From Beutenbergia cavernae DSM 12333 (GTDB taxonomy: Bacteria > Actinomycetota > Actinomycetes > Actinomycetales > Beutenbergiaceae): a DNA stretch of 64,000 bases. A program made the translations under genes and the position numbers. The notes beneath the pieces were generated by a model. The model was not told the origin of the DNA, made no database searches, and worked only from the letters and a program-made list of their open reading frames with translations. Positions 52,979 through 61,980 of the stretch are shown here, piece by piece (the first letter of the stretch is position 1; the number at the start of each line of letters is the position of its first letter). The DNA lies in contig NC_012669.1 in NCBI RefSeq assembly GCF_000023105.1, forward strand, positions 1,054,001 to 1,118,000. The letters are read 5' to 3'.

Positions 52979-52994
52979 GTCACGAATCGGTTAC
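52979..52994 (+). promoter_or_regulatory. GTCAC-N6-GTTAC element before the rpf gene
   Basis: GTCAC (52979-52983) and GTTAC (52990-52994), same spacing and nearly the same flanks as 51775-51790. Shared control of the two neighbouring hydrolase genes is likely. Confidence 0.5.
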
Positions 52995-52995
52995 A

Positions 52996-53031
52996 GTCGT
53001 CGGCGGCCCGTGGGCCACGTGGTTCGACGAC
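52996..53031 (+). promoter_or_regulatory. Structured leader candidate before rpf
   Basis: GTCGTCG (52996-53002) pairs with CGACGAC (53025-53031), and inside it GGCCC (53005-53009) pairs with GGGCC (53012-53016), forming a nested hairpin directly after the GTTAC box. About 160 bases separate the box from the likely start, long enough for RNA-level control. I do not see the conserved sequence blocks of the c-di-AMP riboswitch. Confidence 0.35.
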
Positions 53032-53156
53032 CGGGGGGTGCCCGGCCGCCGGACCAGCATCAGCCGGATCGATGTCGGTGTGCCGCAGGGTATGTGCCCG
53101 TTGCGGTGAAGGGGCTGCCACCGCTCGTGCCCGGGCCCCGCGACGTCTGGACGACT

Positions 53157-54533
53157 GTGACGACACCCCGCGACAACGACCTGCCCGAACCCGACGCCCC
53201 TGACGCAGGCGGCGACATCCCGGCGATTCCCGAGAACACCGACGCGCGCCCGCTCGGCCAGCTGAGCCTCTTCGCGGCGCCCGGCGCCGCAGACGGCGCC
53301 GCCCCCACCTTCGACGCCCCCGTGGCGAGCGAGCCCGCCCCGGCCACCGGCCTCGGTGGCGCGTGGCAGCGCGCCCGGGCGCGCTTCCCGCGGCTGGCGA
53401 CGCCGCTGGTCGCCTCGGTGGCCGCGTTCGTGCTCGTCGGCGGCGCCGGCGCAGCCGTCGCGGCGACGTCGCACAAGACCGTCGACCTCGACGTCGACGG
53501 CGAGCAGGTGGCGATCTCGACGTTCGCCGGCTCCGTCGAAGGTCTCCTCGAGCAGCAGGGGATCGAGCTCGGGGAGCACGACCTCGTCGAGCCCGCCCTC
53601 GACGTCGCCCTGGCCTCGGGCGACGAGATCGTCGTGCGGCACGCGCAGCAGGTCGCCGTCGTCGTCGACGGCGAGGAGCAGAGCGTCTGGACCACGGCGC
53701 TCGACGCCGGCGAGGCGGTCGCCGACCTGGCCGGGTCCGGGCGCGACGTCACGATGGTGGCGTCCCGAGCGGGCACCCGCGCCGAGCTCGACCTGCCGCT
53801 GGTCGTCGACGGTCGCGTCGTCATCTCCGTCGACGGCGAGGTGCAGGAGGTGCTGGTGCGCGGCGCCGCCACGGTGCACGACGTCCTCGAGCAGGCGGGC
53901 GTCGAGCTCCGTCGCGCCGACACGGTCGAGGTCGGGGCACGCGAGGACGGCACGCCGCTCGTCACGATCGCGCGGGTGGACGTCACGCGGCGCGTGACCA
54001 CGGAGGCGATCCCGTTCTCCTCGAGCGAGGTCTCCAGCGACGACTACTACGAGGGCACCTCCCGGGTGACCACCGAGGGCGTGGACGGCGCGATCGAGCG
54101 CCGCTACACCGTGACGACGATCGACGGCGTCGAGGTCTCGGCGGAGCTGACGCTCGAGTTCGTGAGCCAGCGGCCCGTCGACGAGGTCGTGACGGTCGGC
54201 ACGGCCGCCCGCCCGGCGCCCCAGCCCTCGACTCCCGCACCCGCTCCTGGCGGCGGGGGTGGCGGCGGTGGTGGCGGTGGCGGCACCGTCCCGGTCGGCG
54301 ACGTCTGGGCCGCTCTCGCGCAGTGCGAGTCCGGCGGCAACCCCGCGACGAACACCGGCAACGGCTACTACGGCCTGTACCAGTTCTCGCTGGGCACGTG
54401 GCAGTCGGTGGGCGGCTCCGGCCTCCCGTCGGACGCCTCTGCCGAGGAGCAGACGATGCGCGCCCAGATCCTCCAGCAGCGCTCCGGCTGGGGCCAGTGG
54501 CCGGCCTGCGCACGCAAGCTGGGGCTGCTCTGA
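53157..54533 (+). CDS. rpfB: Resuscitation-promoting factor with DUF348 repeats and G5 domain
   Basis: 458 residues from GTG 53157; GTG 53106 would add 17. A ~75-residue acidic cytoplasmic part precedes one membrane helix (LVASVAAFVLVGGAGAAVAA). Three DUF348 units follow (for example VEGLLEQQGIELGEHDLVEP), then a G5 domain (RYTVTTIDGVEVSAELTLE), a Pro then poly-Gly linker, and the Rpf domain (VWAALAQCESGGNP with catalytic Glu, GYYGLYQFSLGTWQ, GWGQWPAC with a Cys pair). This is the RpfB layout. Rpf proteins cut peptidoglycan and wake dormant cells. Conserved position between tatD and rsmA (Rv1008-Rv1010 order). Confidence 0.93.
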   Translation: MTTPRDNDLPEPDAPDAGGDIPAIPENTDARPLGQLSLFAAPGAADGAAPTFDAPVASEPAPATGLGGAWQRARARFPRLATPLVASVAAFVLVGGAGAAVAATSHKTVDLDVDGEQVAISTFAGSVEGLLEQQGIELGEHDLVEPALDVALASGDEIVVRHAQQVAVVVDGEEQSVWTTALDAGEAVADLAGSGRDVTMVASRAGTRAELDLPLVVDGRVVISVDGEVQEVLVRGAATVHDVLEQAGVELRRADTVEVGAREDGTPLVTIARVDVTRRVTTEAIPFSSSEVSSDDYYEGTSRVTTEGVDGAIERRYTVTTIDGVEVSAELTLEFVSQRPVDEVVTVGTAARPAPQPSTPAPAPGGGGGGGGGGGGTVPVGDVWAALAQCESGGNPATNTGNGYYGLYQFSLGTWQSVGGSGLPSDASAEEQTMRAQILQQRSGWGQWPACARKLGLL

Positions 54534-54584
54534 GCCTGAGCTGAGCCGGCCGTCACCGGCCGAGTCCGAGATCGCCCGAGGCCC

Positions 54585-54590
54585 TACGCT
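54585..54590 (+). promoter_or_regulatory. Candidate -10 box for leaderless rsmA mRNA
   Basis: TACGCT six bases before GTG 54597 with no Shine-Dalgarno in between. A weak GCCGG/CCGGC hairpin at 54545-54560 just upstream may end the rpf transcript. Confidence 0.4.
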
Positions 54591-54596
54591 CGTCGG

Positions 54597-55571
54597 GTGA
54601 GTGAGGACGAGCAGCACGACGGCGCCCGGTCGCCCGACGAGGTCGGGCGGCCGGGCGTCGCCGTACCCGACGTGAGACTGCTGGGCCCGTCGGACGTGCG
54701 AGCGCTCGCCGCCGGTCTCGGGATCCGTCCCACGAAGACGCTCGGCCAGAACTTCGTGACGGACGCCGGAACGGTGCGGCGCATCGTCCGGGCGGCAGGG
54801 GTGACGGCGGGCGACGTCGTGGTCGAGGTCGGGCCCGGCCTCGGCTCCCTCACTCTCGGGCTGCTCGAGGCGGGCGCCACGGTGGTCGCTGTGGAGATCG
54901 ACCCCGTGCTCGCGGGTGCGCTGCCCGGCACGATCGCCGAGCACGCGCCGGACGTCGCGGACCGCCTCACGGTGATCACCGCCGACGCGCTCGACGTCAC
55001 CGAGCTGCCCGGTCGCCCCAGCGCGATGGTCGCGAACCTCCCGTACAACGTCGCGGTGCCGGTGCTGCTGACGATGCTCGAACGGTTCCCCGAGCTCGCC
55101 CGGGTGCTCGTCATGGTCCAGGCCGAGGTCGCTGACCGGCTCGTTGCCCCGCCCGGCTCACGGACGTACGGGGTGCCGTCGGTGAAGGCTGCCTGGTACG
55201 CGGCGGCCGCGCGGGCCGGGAGCATCGGCCGCACCGTCTTCTGGCCGGTGCCCAACGTCGACTCCGCGCTCGTCCGGCTCGAACGGCGTCCGGCGCCGGC
55301 GCCCGAGGACCTGCGCGCGGAGGTGTTCGGATGCGTGGATGCCGCGTTCGCGCAGCGCCGCAAGACGCTGCGGGCGGCGCTCGCCGGCTGGGCCGGTTCG
55401 CCGTCCGACGCGGAGTCGATCCTGCGCGCGGCGGGCGTCGACCCCACGCTGCGCGGCGAGCGGCTCGACGTCGAGGCGTTCGCGCGCGTCGCCAGCGTCC
55501 GCGCCGGGCTCCGGGCAGGCGGCGTTCCCACCGAGCGGGCCGGGGACTCCTCTGGCACGGTGGCCCCGTGA
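54597..55571 (+). CDS. rsmA: 16S rRNA (adenine-1518/1519 N6)-dimethyltransferase
   Basis: 324 residues. [22 protein letters not shown]-binding [33 protein letters not shown] and the catalytic [11 protein letters not shown] (NLPY motif), then [13 protein letters not shown] and a C-terminal helical domain ([12 protein letters not shown]). It dimethylates two adenines in helix 45 during small-subunit maturation. Start GTG 54597 gives about 40 residues before the core, a moderately long N-terminus. The stop overlaps ispE (GTGA), as is common in actinobacteria. Confidence 0.95.
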   Translation: MSEDEQHDGARSPDEVGRPGVAVPDVRLLGPSDVRALAAGLGIRPTKTLGQNFVTDAGTVRRIVRAAGVTAGDVVVEVGPGLGSLTLGLLEAGATVVAVEIDPVLAGALPGTIAEHAPDVADRLTVITADALDVTELPGRPSAMVANLPYNVAVPVLLTMLERFPELARVLVMVQAEVADRLVAPPGSRTYGVPSVKAAWYAAAARAGSIGRTVFWPVPNVDSALVRLERRPAPAPEDLRAEVFGCVDAAFAQRRKTLRAALAGWAGSPSDAESILRAAGVDPTLRGERLDVEAFARVASVRAGLRAGGVPTERAGDSSGTVAP

Positions 55572-56497
55572 GCGCCGCGCCCGACTCCGCGCCGCGGGTC
55601 CACGTGCGCGCGCCGGGAAAGATCAACCTCGTCCTGCGGTGCGGCGCGCCCGGTGAGGACGGCTACCACCGCCTTGCGACGGTGTTCCAGGCGGTCTCGC
55701 TCTACGAGGACGTCGTCGCCGAGCTCGCTGACGACGTGACGGTGACGGTCACGGGGCGGCAGGCCGACGTCGTCCCCACCGACGGGGAGAACCTCGCCGT
55801 GCGGGCGGCTCGTCTCCTCGCCGACTCGACCGGGACGGCAGAGGGCGTGCGGCTGCACGTCACGAAGAACGTGCCGGTCTCCGGCGGGATGGGCGGAGGG
55901 TCGGCCGACGCGGCCGCGACCCTCCTCGCGTGCGACCTGCTGTGGGGGACGGGCCTGGCGCGCGACGAGCTCGCGGAGCTGGCCGCCGAGCTGGGCGCCG
56001 ACGTGCCGTTCGCGCTCACCGGGCAGACGGCGGTCGGCACCGGCCGTGGCGACGTGCTCGCGCCGGCGCTGGCCCGGGGGACGCACCACTGGGTGCTCGC
56101 GACGCAGTCGTGGGGCCTGCCGACCCCCGAGGTCTACGCCCGGTTCGACGAGCTGCGGCCGGACCCCGCGCCGCCGCGGCTCGAGGACGGGCTCATGGCG
56201 GCCCTCGTGGGTGGGTCGAGCGCCGACCTGGCCGACTACGTCGCGAACGACCTCGCCGACGCCGCCGTCGCGCTGCGCCCGGAGCTCGCCGGCGTCCTCG
56301 ATGCCTTCGACGCCGCGGGCGCCCTCGCCCGCACGGTCTCCGGGTCGGGCCCGACGGTGTTCGGGCTCGCCGCCGACCTCGCCGATGCGCAGGACGTCGC
56401 CGCGTCCGTCCGGGACGCCGGCGTGGCGGACGACGTCCTCCTCGTCACGGGGCCGGTCAGCGGTGCCCGCGCGCTGGAGTCGATGCGCGGCGTCTGA
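55568..56497 (+). CDS. ispE: 4-diphosphocytidyl-2-C-methyl-D-erythritol kinase
   Basis: 309 residues. GHMP-kinase motifs: [47 protein letters not shown] (ATP loop) and [11 protein letters not shown]. It phosphorylates CDP-ME in the MEP pathway that feeds IPP/DMAPP to the Idi and prenyl synthase encoded about 8 kb upstream. Coupled to rsmA by a GTGA overlap. A hairpin ten bases after the stop probably separates it from the converging ABC-F gene. Confidence 0.95.
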   Translation: MSAAPDSAPRVHVRAPGKINLVLRCGAPGEDGYHRLATVFQAVSLYEDVVAELADDVTVTVTGRQADVVPTDGENLAVRAARLLADSTGTAEGVRLHVTKNVPVSGGMGGGSADAAATLLACDLLWGTGLARDELAELAAELGADVPFALTGQTAVGTGRGDVLAPALARGTHHWVLATQSWGLPTPEVYARFDELRPDPAPPRLEDGLMAALVGGSSADLADYVANDLADAAVALRPELAGVLDAFDAAGALARTVSGSGPTVFGLAADLADAQDVAASVRDAGVADDVLLVTGPVSGARALESMRGV

Positions 56498-56506
56498 CGC
56501 GGCACG

Positions 56507-56523
56507 CGCGGGGCATGCCCGCG
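56507..56523. terminator. Bidirectional hairpin between ispE and ABC-F gene
   Basis: CGCGGG (56507-56512) and CCCGCG (56518-56523) around a five-base loop, in the 31-base gap between converging genes. Short but fully GC. Confidence 0.5.
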
Positions 56524-56528
56524 GCGGG

Positions 56529-58379
56529 TCAGCCCAGCAGCTCGGCGAGCTCGAGCCAGCGGGCCTCGAGCTGGTCGACCTCCGCGGTCGTCTCCCGCAG
56601 CCGCTCCGTGAGCGCCGTCAGGCCCGCGAAGTCGGTGGGGTCGTGGGCGGCCATCTCGGCGTGCAACGACGCGGTCCGCTCGGCGTGGGCGGCGAGCCGG
56701 CGCTCCAGCGCGGCCAGCTCCTTGCGGGCGGCGCGCTCCTCGGCCCCGCCGAGCGCCGGTGCCTGCGTGGGCGCGGCAGGGTCGGGCGCGGACGCGGCGG
56801 GCGCCGGCACCGGGGTGGCCGACGGCGCGGGTCGGGCGCTGTCGCCCATCGCGCCTCCCGCGCGGCGCAGGTCGAGGTACTCGTCCACGCCGCCGGGCAG
56901 GTGCCGCACGGCCCCACCGAGCACGGCGTACTGCGTGTCGGTCGCCCGTTCCAGCAGGTACCGGTCGTGCGAGACCACGAGCAGCGTCCCCGCCCAGCCG
57001 TCGAGGAGGTCCTCCATCGCGGCGAGCATGTCGGTGTCCATGTCGTTCGTCGGCTCGTCGAGCACCAGCACGTTCGGCTCGGCGAGCAGCACGAGCAGCA
57101 GCTGCAGCCGACGGCGCTGACCGCCGGACAGGTCGCGCACGGGTGTCGCGAGGTGCGCGTTCGTGAACCCCAGGCTCTCGAGCAGCTGCCCGGGCGTGAG
57201 CTCGGCGCCTCCCGCCGTCGTGTACGTGGTGCGGTACGGGGCGACGACGTCGCTCACGCGCTCCGACTCGTGCGCGGAGAGCTCCTGCAGGTCCTGGCTC
57301 AGGTGGGCGACGCGCACGGTGACGCCCCGCTTCACGCGGCCCGACGTCGGCTCCGCGGCGCCGGTGACGAGCGCCAGCAGCGTCGACTTCCCCGCACCGT
57401 TCGGGCCGAGGATCCCGATCCGGTCTCCCGGCCCGAGGTGCCAGGTGACGTCCGTCAGGACGGGGGTGCCGGCCGTGCCGGGCTCGGCGGGGTAGGCGAA
57501 CGACACGTCGCGGAGCTCGACGACGTCCCGTCCGAGCCGAGCCGTGGCCATCCGGGTGAGGCTCACGCTGTCGCGCGGCGGCGGCTCGTCGGCGATGAGC
57601 CGGTTCGCTGCCTCGATCCGGAACTTCGGCTTCGCCGTGCGCGCGGGGGCTCCGCGGCGCAGCCACGCCAGCTCCTTGCGCATGAGGTTCGCGCGCCGCG
57701 ACTCGGCAGCGGCGGCGATGCGGTCGCGCTCGACCCGCTGCAGCACGTACGCGGCGTACCCGCCCTCGAACGGCTCGACGACGCCGTCGTGCACCTCCCA
57801 CGTCGTGGTGCTGACCTCGTCGAGGAACCAGCGGTCGTGCGTGACGACGACGAGCGCTCCGGACGCTCCCGGCCAGCGGGAGCGCAGGTGCGTCGCGAGC
57901 CAGGTGATCCCCTCGAGGTCGAGGTGGTTCGTGGGCTCGTCCAGGAACAGCACGTCGTGCTCGCCGACCAGCAGGGCGGCCAGCGCGACCCGGCGGCGCT
58001 GCCCGCCGGAGAGGTCCCGGACGCGCTGGTCCCACGGGATGTCCGAGGCGAGGCCCGCGAGGACGTCCCGGATGCGGGCGTCGCCCGCCCACGTGTGCTC
58101 GGGGGCGTCGCCCACGATGGTACCCGCGACGGTGGCGTCCTCCTCGAGCGAGTCCGTCTGGTCGAGGATGCCCACGCGGGTGCCGCGGCGCCGCGTGACG
58201 CGGCCCGAGTCCGGGGTCAACGTGCCGGCCAGCAGCGCCATCAACGTGGACTTGCCGTCGCCGTTGCGGCCGACCACCCCCACCCGCATGCCGTCGGTGA
58301 GGCCGAGCGTGACGCCGTCGAGCACCACACGGTTGGGGTACGCGAGACGGAGCGCCTCGGCGCCGAGCAGGTGGGCCAC
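56529..58379 (-). CDS. ABC-F family ATPase
   Basis: 616 residues from GTG 58379. Two nucleotide-binding domains: first Walker A GRNGDGKST, signature LSGGQRRRVAL, Walker B DVLFLDEPTNHLDLEG; second Walker A GPNGAGKST, LSGGQRRRLQL and VLVLDEPTNDMDTD. There are no membrane helices, and the domains are joined by a basic helical linker. The C-terminal ~80 residues form a coiled-coil-like Ala/Glu/Arg helix pair, as in Uup-type proteins. ABC-F proteins act on the ribosome (translation factors or antibiotic protection) or in replication-linked roles; which subgroup is undetermined. Converges with ispE. Confidence 0.92.
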   Translation of the reverse strand: MAHLLGAEALRLAYPNRVVLDGVTLGLTDGMRVGVVGRNGDGKSTLMALLAGTLTPDSGRVTRRRGTRVGILDQTDSLEEDATVAGTIVGDAPEHTWAGDARIRDVLAGLASDIPWDQRVRDLSGGQRRRVALAALLVGEHDVLFLDEPTNHLDLEGITWLATHLRSRWPGASGALVVVTHDRWFLDEVSTTTWEVHDGVVEPFEGGYAAYVLQRVERDRIAAAAESRRANLMRKELAWLRRGAPARTAKPKFRIEAANRLIADEPPPRDSVSLTRMATARLGRDVVELRDVSFAYPAEPGTAGTPVLTDVTWHLGPGDRIGILGPNGAGKSTLLALVTGAAEPTSGRVKRGVTVRVAHLSQDLQELSAHESERVSDVVAPYRTTYTTAGGAELTPGQLLESLGFTNAHLATPVRDLSGGQRRRLQLLLVLLAEPNVLVLDEPTNDMDTDMLAAMEDLLDGWAGTLLVVSHDRYLLERATDTQYAVLGGAVRHLPGGVDEYLDLRRAGGAMGDSARPAPSATPVPAPAASAPDPAAPTQAPALGGAEERAARKELAALERRLAAHAERTASLHAEMAAHDPTDFAGLTALTERLRETTAEVDQLEARWLELAELLG

Positions 58380-58434
58380 GTGCCGACAGCCTAGGCGAGA
58401 TGGGGAGAGGTCCCCGCCGCCCGGCTCGGCCCGC

Positions 58435-59001
58435 TCAGCGGTGCGGGGCCTGGGCCGTCAGCGCACGCGCGACGGCGGCGGTGGCGCCGTCGATCGCCCG
58501 GTAGGCGCGCGTGTACGCCGCCTCGCCGCGGCCGATCGGGTCCTCGATGTCGTCCTGGTCCGCGCGCGCCGGCGTCCCCCGGTGGGCGGCCGCCAGGGCG
58601 ATCAGCTCGCGGGGGTCACCGGGCGCGTGCGGCCGGCGGCCGGCGGCTCCGAGCGCCCGCGCCAGCTCCGGCAGGGTGAACGTTCGCCGGACGGCGGACG
58701 GCACGAGTCGGAGCACCTCGCGCCGGTGCTCCCGGGTCATCGTGACGACGACGTCGTGAGCCTGCACGAGCTCGGCCGTGAGCTGTCGGCTGCGGTGGCC
58801 CGCGTGCGGGACCCCCGCCTCGGCCAGCCGGCGCACCATCGCCCCCTCCATCGGGACGCCGACCTCCGCGCGCGTCCCGGCGCTGGAGACGTCGAACTGC
58901 GCGGGAAGGCGATCCGCGAGCAGGAACTGCGCCGTCGGCGACCGGCCGATGTTCCCGGTGCAGACGACGAGGATGCGGACCGGGACCACGTCGCTCGTCA
59001 C
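58435..59001 (-). CDS. Low-molecular-weight protein-tyrosine-phosphatase-like protein
   Basis: 188 residues from GTG 59001. The P-loop CTGNIGRSP gives C-x5-R-S with Cys14 and Arg20 near the N-terminus after VPVRILVVC. The final part contains DDIEDPIGRGEAAY, supplying the general-acid Asp-Pro. It hydrolyses phosphotyrosine or related phosphates. In EPS systems such phosphatases reverse BY-kinase action, but this one is 40 kb away from the EPS kinase. Start overlaps the upstream gene's stop (GTGA, minus strand). Confidence 0.85.
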   Translation of the reverse strand: MTSDVVPVRILVVCTGNIGRSPTAQFLLADRLPAQFDVSSAGTRAEVGVPMEGAMVRRLAEAGVPHAGHRSRQLTAELVQAHDVVVTMTREHRREVLRLVPSAVRRTFTLPELARALGAAGRRPHAPGDPRELIALAAAHRGTPARADQDDIEDPIGRGEAAYTRAYRAIDGATAAVARALTAQAPHR

Positions 59002-59549
59002 GACCCACCCCGGCCGGCGTCGGCGTCCAGGGCGGCGAGCGCGGCGCGGTGCTCCCGCGCCAGCTCGACGTAGTGCGCGGCGTTCGCGGTGAGGTAGCGG
59101 CGCTCGTCGTCGGTGACCTCGCGCCGGACCTTCGCCGGCACGCCGGCGACCAGCGACCCCGGCGGGACCTCGGTCCCGGCGACGACGAGCGCACCCGCGG
59201 CGACCAGCGAGCCGGCGCCGATCACGGCGTCGTTCATCACCGTCGCGCTCATGCCGATGAGGCACCCGTCCTCGACGGTGCATCCGTGGAGGACGGCGCG
59301 GTGCCCGACGGTCACGTCCGTCCCGACGAGCGTGGGGTGGCCGGCGTCGACGTGGACGACGACGCCGTCCTGGAGGTTCGTGCGGGCACCGATCGTGATC
59401 GCGTCGGAGTCCCCGCGCAGCACGGCGCCGTAGAAGACGCCGACGTCGTCGCCCAGCGTCACGTCGCCCGCCACGGTCGCGGACGGCGCGAGCCAGGCGG
59501 TCGCGGCGACGCGCGGTGCGCGCGGGCCGATCGGCAGCACGAGCGTCAC
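58998..59549 (-). CDS. Gamma-carbonic-anhydrase-like hexapeptide-repeat protein
   Basis: 183 residues from GTG 59549, which overlaps the MarR stop. A left-handed beta-helix is indicated by AWLAPSATVAGDVTLGDDVG, GVFYGAVLRGDSDAITIG, NLQDGVVVHVDAGHPTLVG, VTVGHRAVLHGCTVEDGCLI and GIGS-type turns. The His of VVVHVD, VGHRAVLHG are placed as metal ligands. Family members (YrdA/PaaY type) bind zinc, but many lack measurable carbonic-anhydrase activity. The C-terminal helix YLTANAAHYVELAREHRAAL is typical. Co-transcribed with the MarR and phosphatase genes. Confidence 0.9.
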   Translation of the reverse strand: MTLVLPIGPRAPRVAATAWLAPSATVAGDVTLGDDVGVFYGAVLRGDSDAITIGARTNLQDGVVVHVDAGHPTLVGTDVTVGHRAVLHGCTVEDGCLIGMSATVMNDAVIGAGSLVAAGALVVAGTEVPPGSLVAGVPAKVRREVTDDERRYLTANAAHYVELAREHRAALAALDADAGRGGS

Positions 59550-60085
59550 GAGGGGTGTCCTTCCGGTCGGGTCGCGGCAGGTGCGTCGAACGGCCGCAGG
59601 ACGGCGCGCAGCATCTCGGCGAGCGAGTCGCGCTCCCCGGCGCTCAGCCCGGCGAGCAGAGCCCGCTCCCGGTCGAGGAGCCCGGCCATCGCGGCGTCGA
59701 CGCGCTCCTTGCCGTCGGACGTCAGGCTGACGAGCACGATGCGGCGGTCGTCGTCCGAGCTCCGCCGCGCGACGAGACGGCGGGCGCTCATGCGGTCGAT
59801 GCGGTTCGTCATGGTCCCGGACGAGACGAGCGTCTCGGCGATGAGCCGCCCTGGCGTCAGCTCGTACGGCGCCCCCGCGCGGCGCAGCGCCGAGAGCACG
59901 TCGAACTCCCACAGCTCGAGGTCGTGCGCCTCGAAGGCGCGACGCCGCGCCCGGTCGAGGTGCCGAGCCAGGCGGTGCACCCGGGAGAAGATCCGCAGCG
60001 GCTCGACGTCGAGGTCGGGCCGCTCGGCCTCCCAGGCGTCGACGATCCGGTCGACCTCGTCGGGCGCCGCGTCTGGCCGATCCAT
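59546..60085 (-). CDS. MarR-family transcriptional regulator
   Basis: 179 residues. The helical N-terminus VHRLARHLDRARRRAFEAHD, LELWEFDVLSALRRAG, LTPGRLIAETLVSSGTMTNRI as recognition helix region, and wing RRSSDDDRRIVLVSLTSDG. It is the first gene of a three-gene minus-strand operon with overlapping starts. A 14-base palindrome lies 20-33 bases upstream of its ATG, so autoregulation is likely. The effector is unknown. Confidence 0.9.
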   Translation of the reverse strand: MDRPDAAPDEVDRIVDAWEAERPDLDVEPLRIFSRVHRLARHLDRARRRAFEAHDLELWEFDVLSALRRAGAPYELTPGRLIAETLVSSGTMTNRIDRMSARRLVARRSSDDDRRIVLVSLTSDGKERVDAAMAGLLDRERALLAGLSAGERDSLAEMLRAVLRPFDAPAATRPEGHPS

Positions 60086-60104
60086 GAGGTGAGATTAACT
60101 GACA

Positions 60105-60118
60105 TCTCGACGTCGAGA
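60105..60118. promoter_or_regulatory. MarR operator palindrome
   Basis: TCTCGACGTCGAGA, a perfect 14-base palindrome in the 50-base gap between the MarR gene and the ABC permease gene. Its form resembles operators reported for MarR regulators. The stretch TTAACT at 60095-60100 beside it may be a -10 element. Confidence 0.55.
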
Positions 60119-60135
60119 CTCTCGACGGCGGCGCA

Positions 60136-61080
60136 TCACCAGCGGCGCACCCGCCAGATCGCCAGCAGCACGAACGTCAGCGCGAGAAGCCAGAACAGCC
60201 CTGCCTCGACGAGCTGGAACTCCCAGAAGCGGCTCCCCGGCTGGTACGTCACGCCCTGCCGCAGGCCTTCCGCGGCGAGCACCGACGGATCGTCGACGCC
60301 ACCGCCGAACAGCTCGTACTCCGCCGAGTCGTCGAGCCTGGCACCGCCTGAGTCGACGAGGAAGGTGTCGAGCACCCAGTTGTCGCCGTCGAGGATGCCC
60401 TGCGTGACCTCGCCCTCGCCGACCACGGGGTCGATCGTCGTGACCGGAGTCCGGTACCGGGGTCGCAGCGCGTACTCGGCGAACAGGCGAACCGAGAGGA
60501 ACACGACGAGCGTGGCCACCATCGCCGGGACCGTCCGTCGGATGACAGCGCCGGCGAGGATGCCCGTCGCGACCGCGAGCACGAAGTATCCCGACAGCAC
60601 GGGAGCCGCATAGTTGAACCGCTCGACGCTGAACGACGACGCGCCGAGCGGCCGCCACCACCAGCTCAGCAGCGCGCTGAGCAGCAGGGCCGCCGCCGTC
60701 GTCGCCACCAGGATCAGGCCGAGCTTGACGATCGCCCAGCGCGTCCGCGGCACCGCCTGGGTCCACGCGACCTGCCAGGTCCCGTGCTCGTACTCACGCG
60801 CGAGGATCGGCGCTCCGATGAGGACGCCCACGAGGACGGGGAGGAGATTGAGCTGACCGGCCAGCTGCTCGGGGACCCCGGCGAACCGAGCGCCGAAGCT
60901 CTCGACGACCGCGCTGCAGTCGGACGTCGGCGGCGGCGTCCGGCACGCGGCGACTCTCTCCTGCACGTAGGCCCGGTGCATCGGGATCCCCGTGAGGAGT
61001 GCGACGCCGGTCAGCACGAGCAGGACGCCCGCGAGCCCCATCGCCTCGCCGCGATGCTGCCGCCAGGTGAACCAGATCAT
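60136..61080 (-). CDS. ABC transporter permease (ABC-2-like)
   Basis: 314 residues. It starts MIWFTWRQHRGEAMG with helix 1 (LAGVLLVLTGVALLTGI), then a large extracytoplasmic loop with two Cys (AACRTPPPTSDC), five further helices, and APILAREYEHGTWQVAWTQAV containing the conserved EYExGTW motif of exporter permeases. Last helix LFWLLALTFVLLAIWRV. It forms an exporter with the ATPase encoded just upstream (ATGA overlap at 61077-61080). Substrate unknown; such YtrA-controlled systems often respond to cell-envelope stress. Confidence 0.85.
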   Translation of the reverse strand: MIWFTWRQHRGEAMGLAGVLLVLTGVALLTGIPMHRAYVQERVAACRTPPPTSDCSAVVESFGARFAGVPEQLAGQLNLLPVLVGVLIGAPILAREYEHGTWQVAWTQAVPRTRWAIVKLGLILVATTAAALLLSALLSWWWRPLGASSFSVERFNYAAPVLSGYFVLAVATGILAGAVIRRTVPAMVATLVVFLSVRLFAEYALRPRYRTPVTTIDPVVGEGEVTQGILDGDNWVLDTFLVDSGGARLDDSAEYELFGGGVDDPSVLAAEGLRQGVTYQPGSRFWEFQLVEAGLFWLLALTFVLLAIWRVRRW

Positions 61081-61964
61081 GACACCAGCTCCTGGATCTC
61101 CGATCCGGGCGACGCCGCACGTCTCAGGTAGGCCAGGGCGAGCTCCTCGAGCCCCACGGGATGGGACTCCCAGCCGAGGAGGTCGACCCCGTCGTCGGTG
61201 CGCACGACGGCGTCGGATCGACGGTCTCCCGTGGTCACGTGGATGACGCCCGGCATGGAGTCGACGAGGGCGCCCGGGGGGCCGCTCAGCAGACGGTGCG
61301 TGGCGAGAAGGCCGTCGATCTCGCCGGCGACCTGGACGTGCCCGGCGGCCAGCAGGATCAGGTAGTCGCAGACGCGTTCGAGCTCCGCCAGGACGTGGGA
61401 CGACAGCAGCACGGTGACGTCGTGCTCGGCCACCGAACCCATCAGCGTCTGCATGAAGGCCTGGCGGGCCAGCGGATCGAGGCTGGCGACGGGTTCGTCG
61501 AGGATCAGGAGCCGAGGGCGTTTCGCGAGTGCGAGCGTGAGGGCGACCTGGGCACGCTGACCGCCGGAGAGCGCGCCGGCGCGCTGTTCGAGCGGGATGC
61601 CGAGACGCCGCAGCCGGTCCTCGGCAAACCCCTGGTCCCACCGCAGGTTGAGCTCGTCCCCCATCCGGAGCAGCTCCCGCACGCGGAATCGTCGGTACAG
61701 CGGGTGCTCCTGCGCGACGAAGCCGATCTCGGCGAGCGTCGCCGGAGACGACCCGTCCGCCGGTGCCCCGAGGACGTGGAGCTCGCCGACGGTCGGTCGC
61801 AGCAGTCCCGCGATGATCCGCAGCAGGGTGGTCTTCCCTGCGCCGTTCGGGCCGACCAGCGCGATGACGCGACCCGTCGGAAGGTCGAGGTCGCAGTCGC
61901 GCAACGCCCACGCGGACCGGTACCGCTTACCGAGGCCGGCGGTCCAGAGGACCGACTCGTTCAC
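61077..61964 (-). CDS. ABC transporter ATP-binding protein
   Basis: 295 residues from GTG 61964, with GGAGGT seven bases upstream on the minus strand; a longer frame from 62003 lacks such a site. Walker A GPNGAGKTTLLRI, Q-loop VAQEHPLY, signature LSGGQRAQVALTLAL, Walker B LLILDEPVASLDPL and H-loop SSHVLAELERVCD. A C-terminal ~80-residue domain resembles the regulatory tail of drug or bacteriocin exporters. Second gene of the GntR-ATPase-permease operon. Confidence 0.92.
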   Translation of the reverse strand: MNESVLWTAGLGKRYRSAWALRDCDLDLPTGRVIALVGPNGAGKTTLLRIIAGLLRPTVGELHVLGAPADGSSPATLAEIGFVAQEHPLYRRFRVRELLRMGDELNLRWDQGFAEDRLRRLGIPLEQRAGALSGGQRAQVALTLALAKRPRLLILDEPVASLDPLARQAFMQTLMGSVAEHDVTVLLSSHVLAELERVCDYLILLAAGHVQVAGEIDGLLATHRLLSGPPGALVDSMPGVIHVTTGDRRSDAVVRTDDGVDLLGWESHPVGLEELALAYLRRAASPGSEIQELVS

Positions 61965-61980
61965 CGGTGCACCTCCCTGC

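Noticed and set aside
52995-53156. c-di-AMP (ydaO-type) riboswitch before rpf
   Set aside because: Such riboswitches precede rpf genes in some actinobacteria, but I could not find the conserved sequence blocks; only hairpins are visible.
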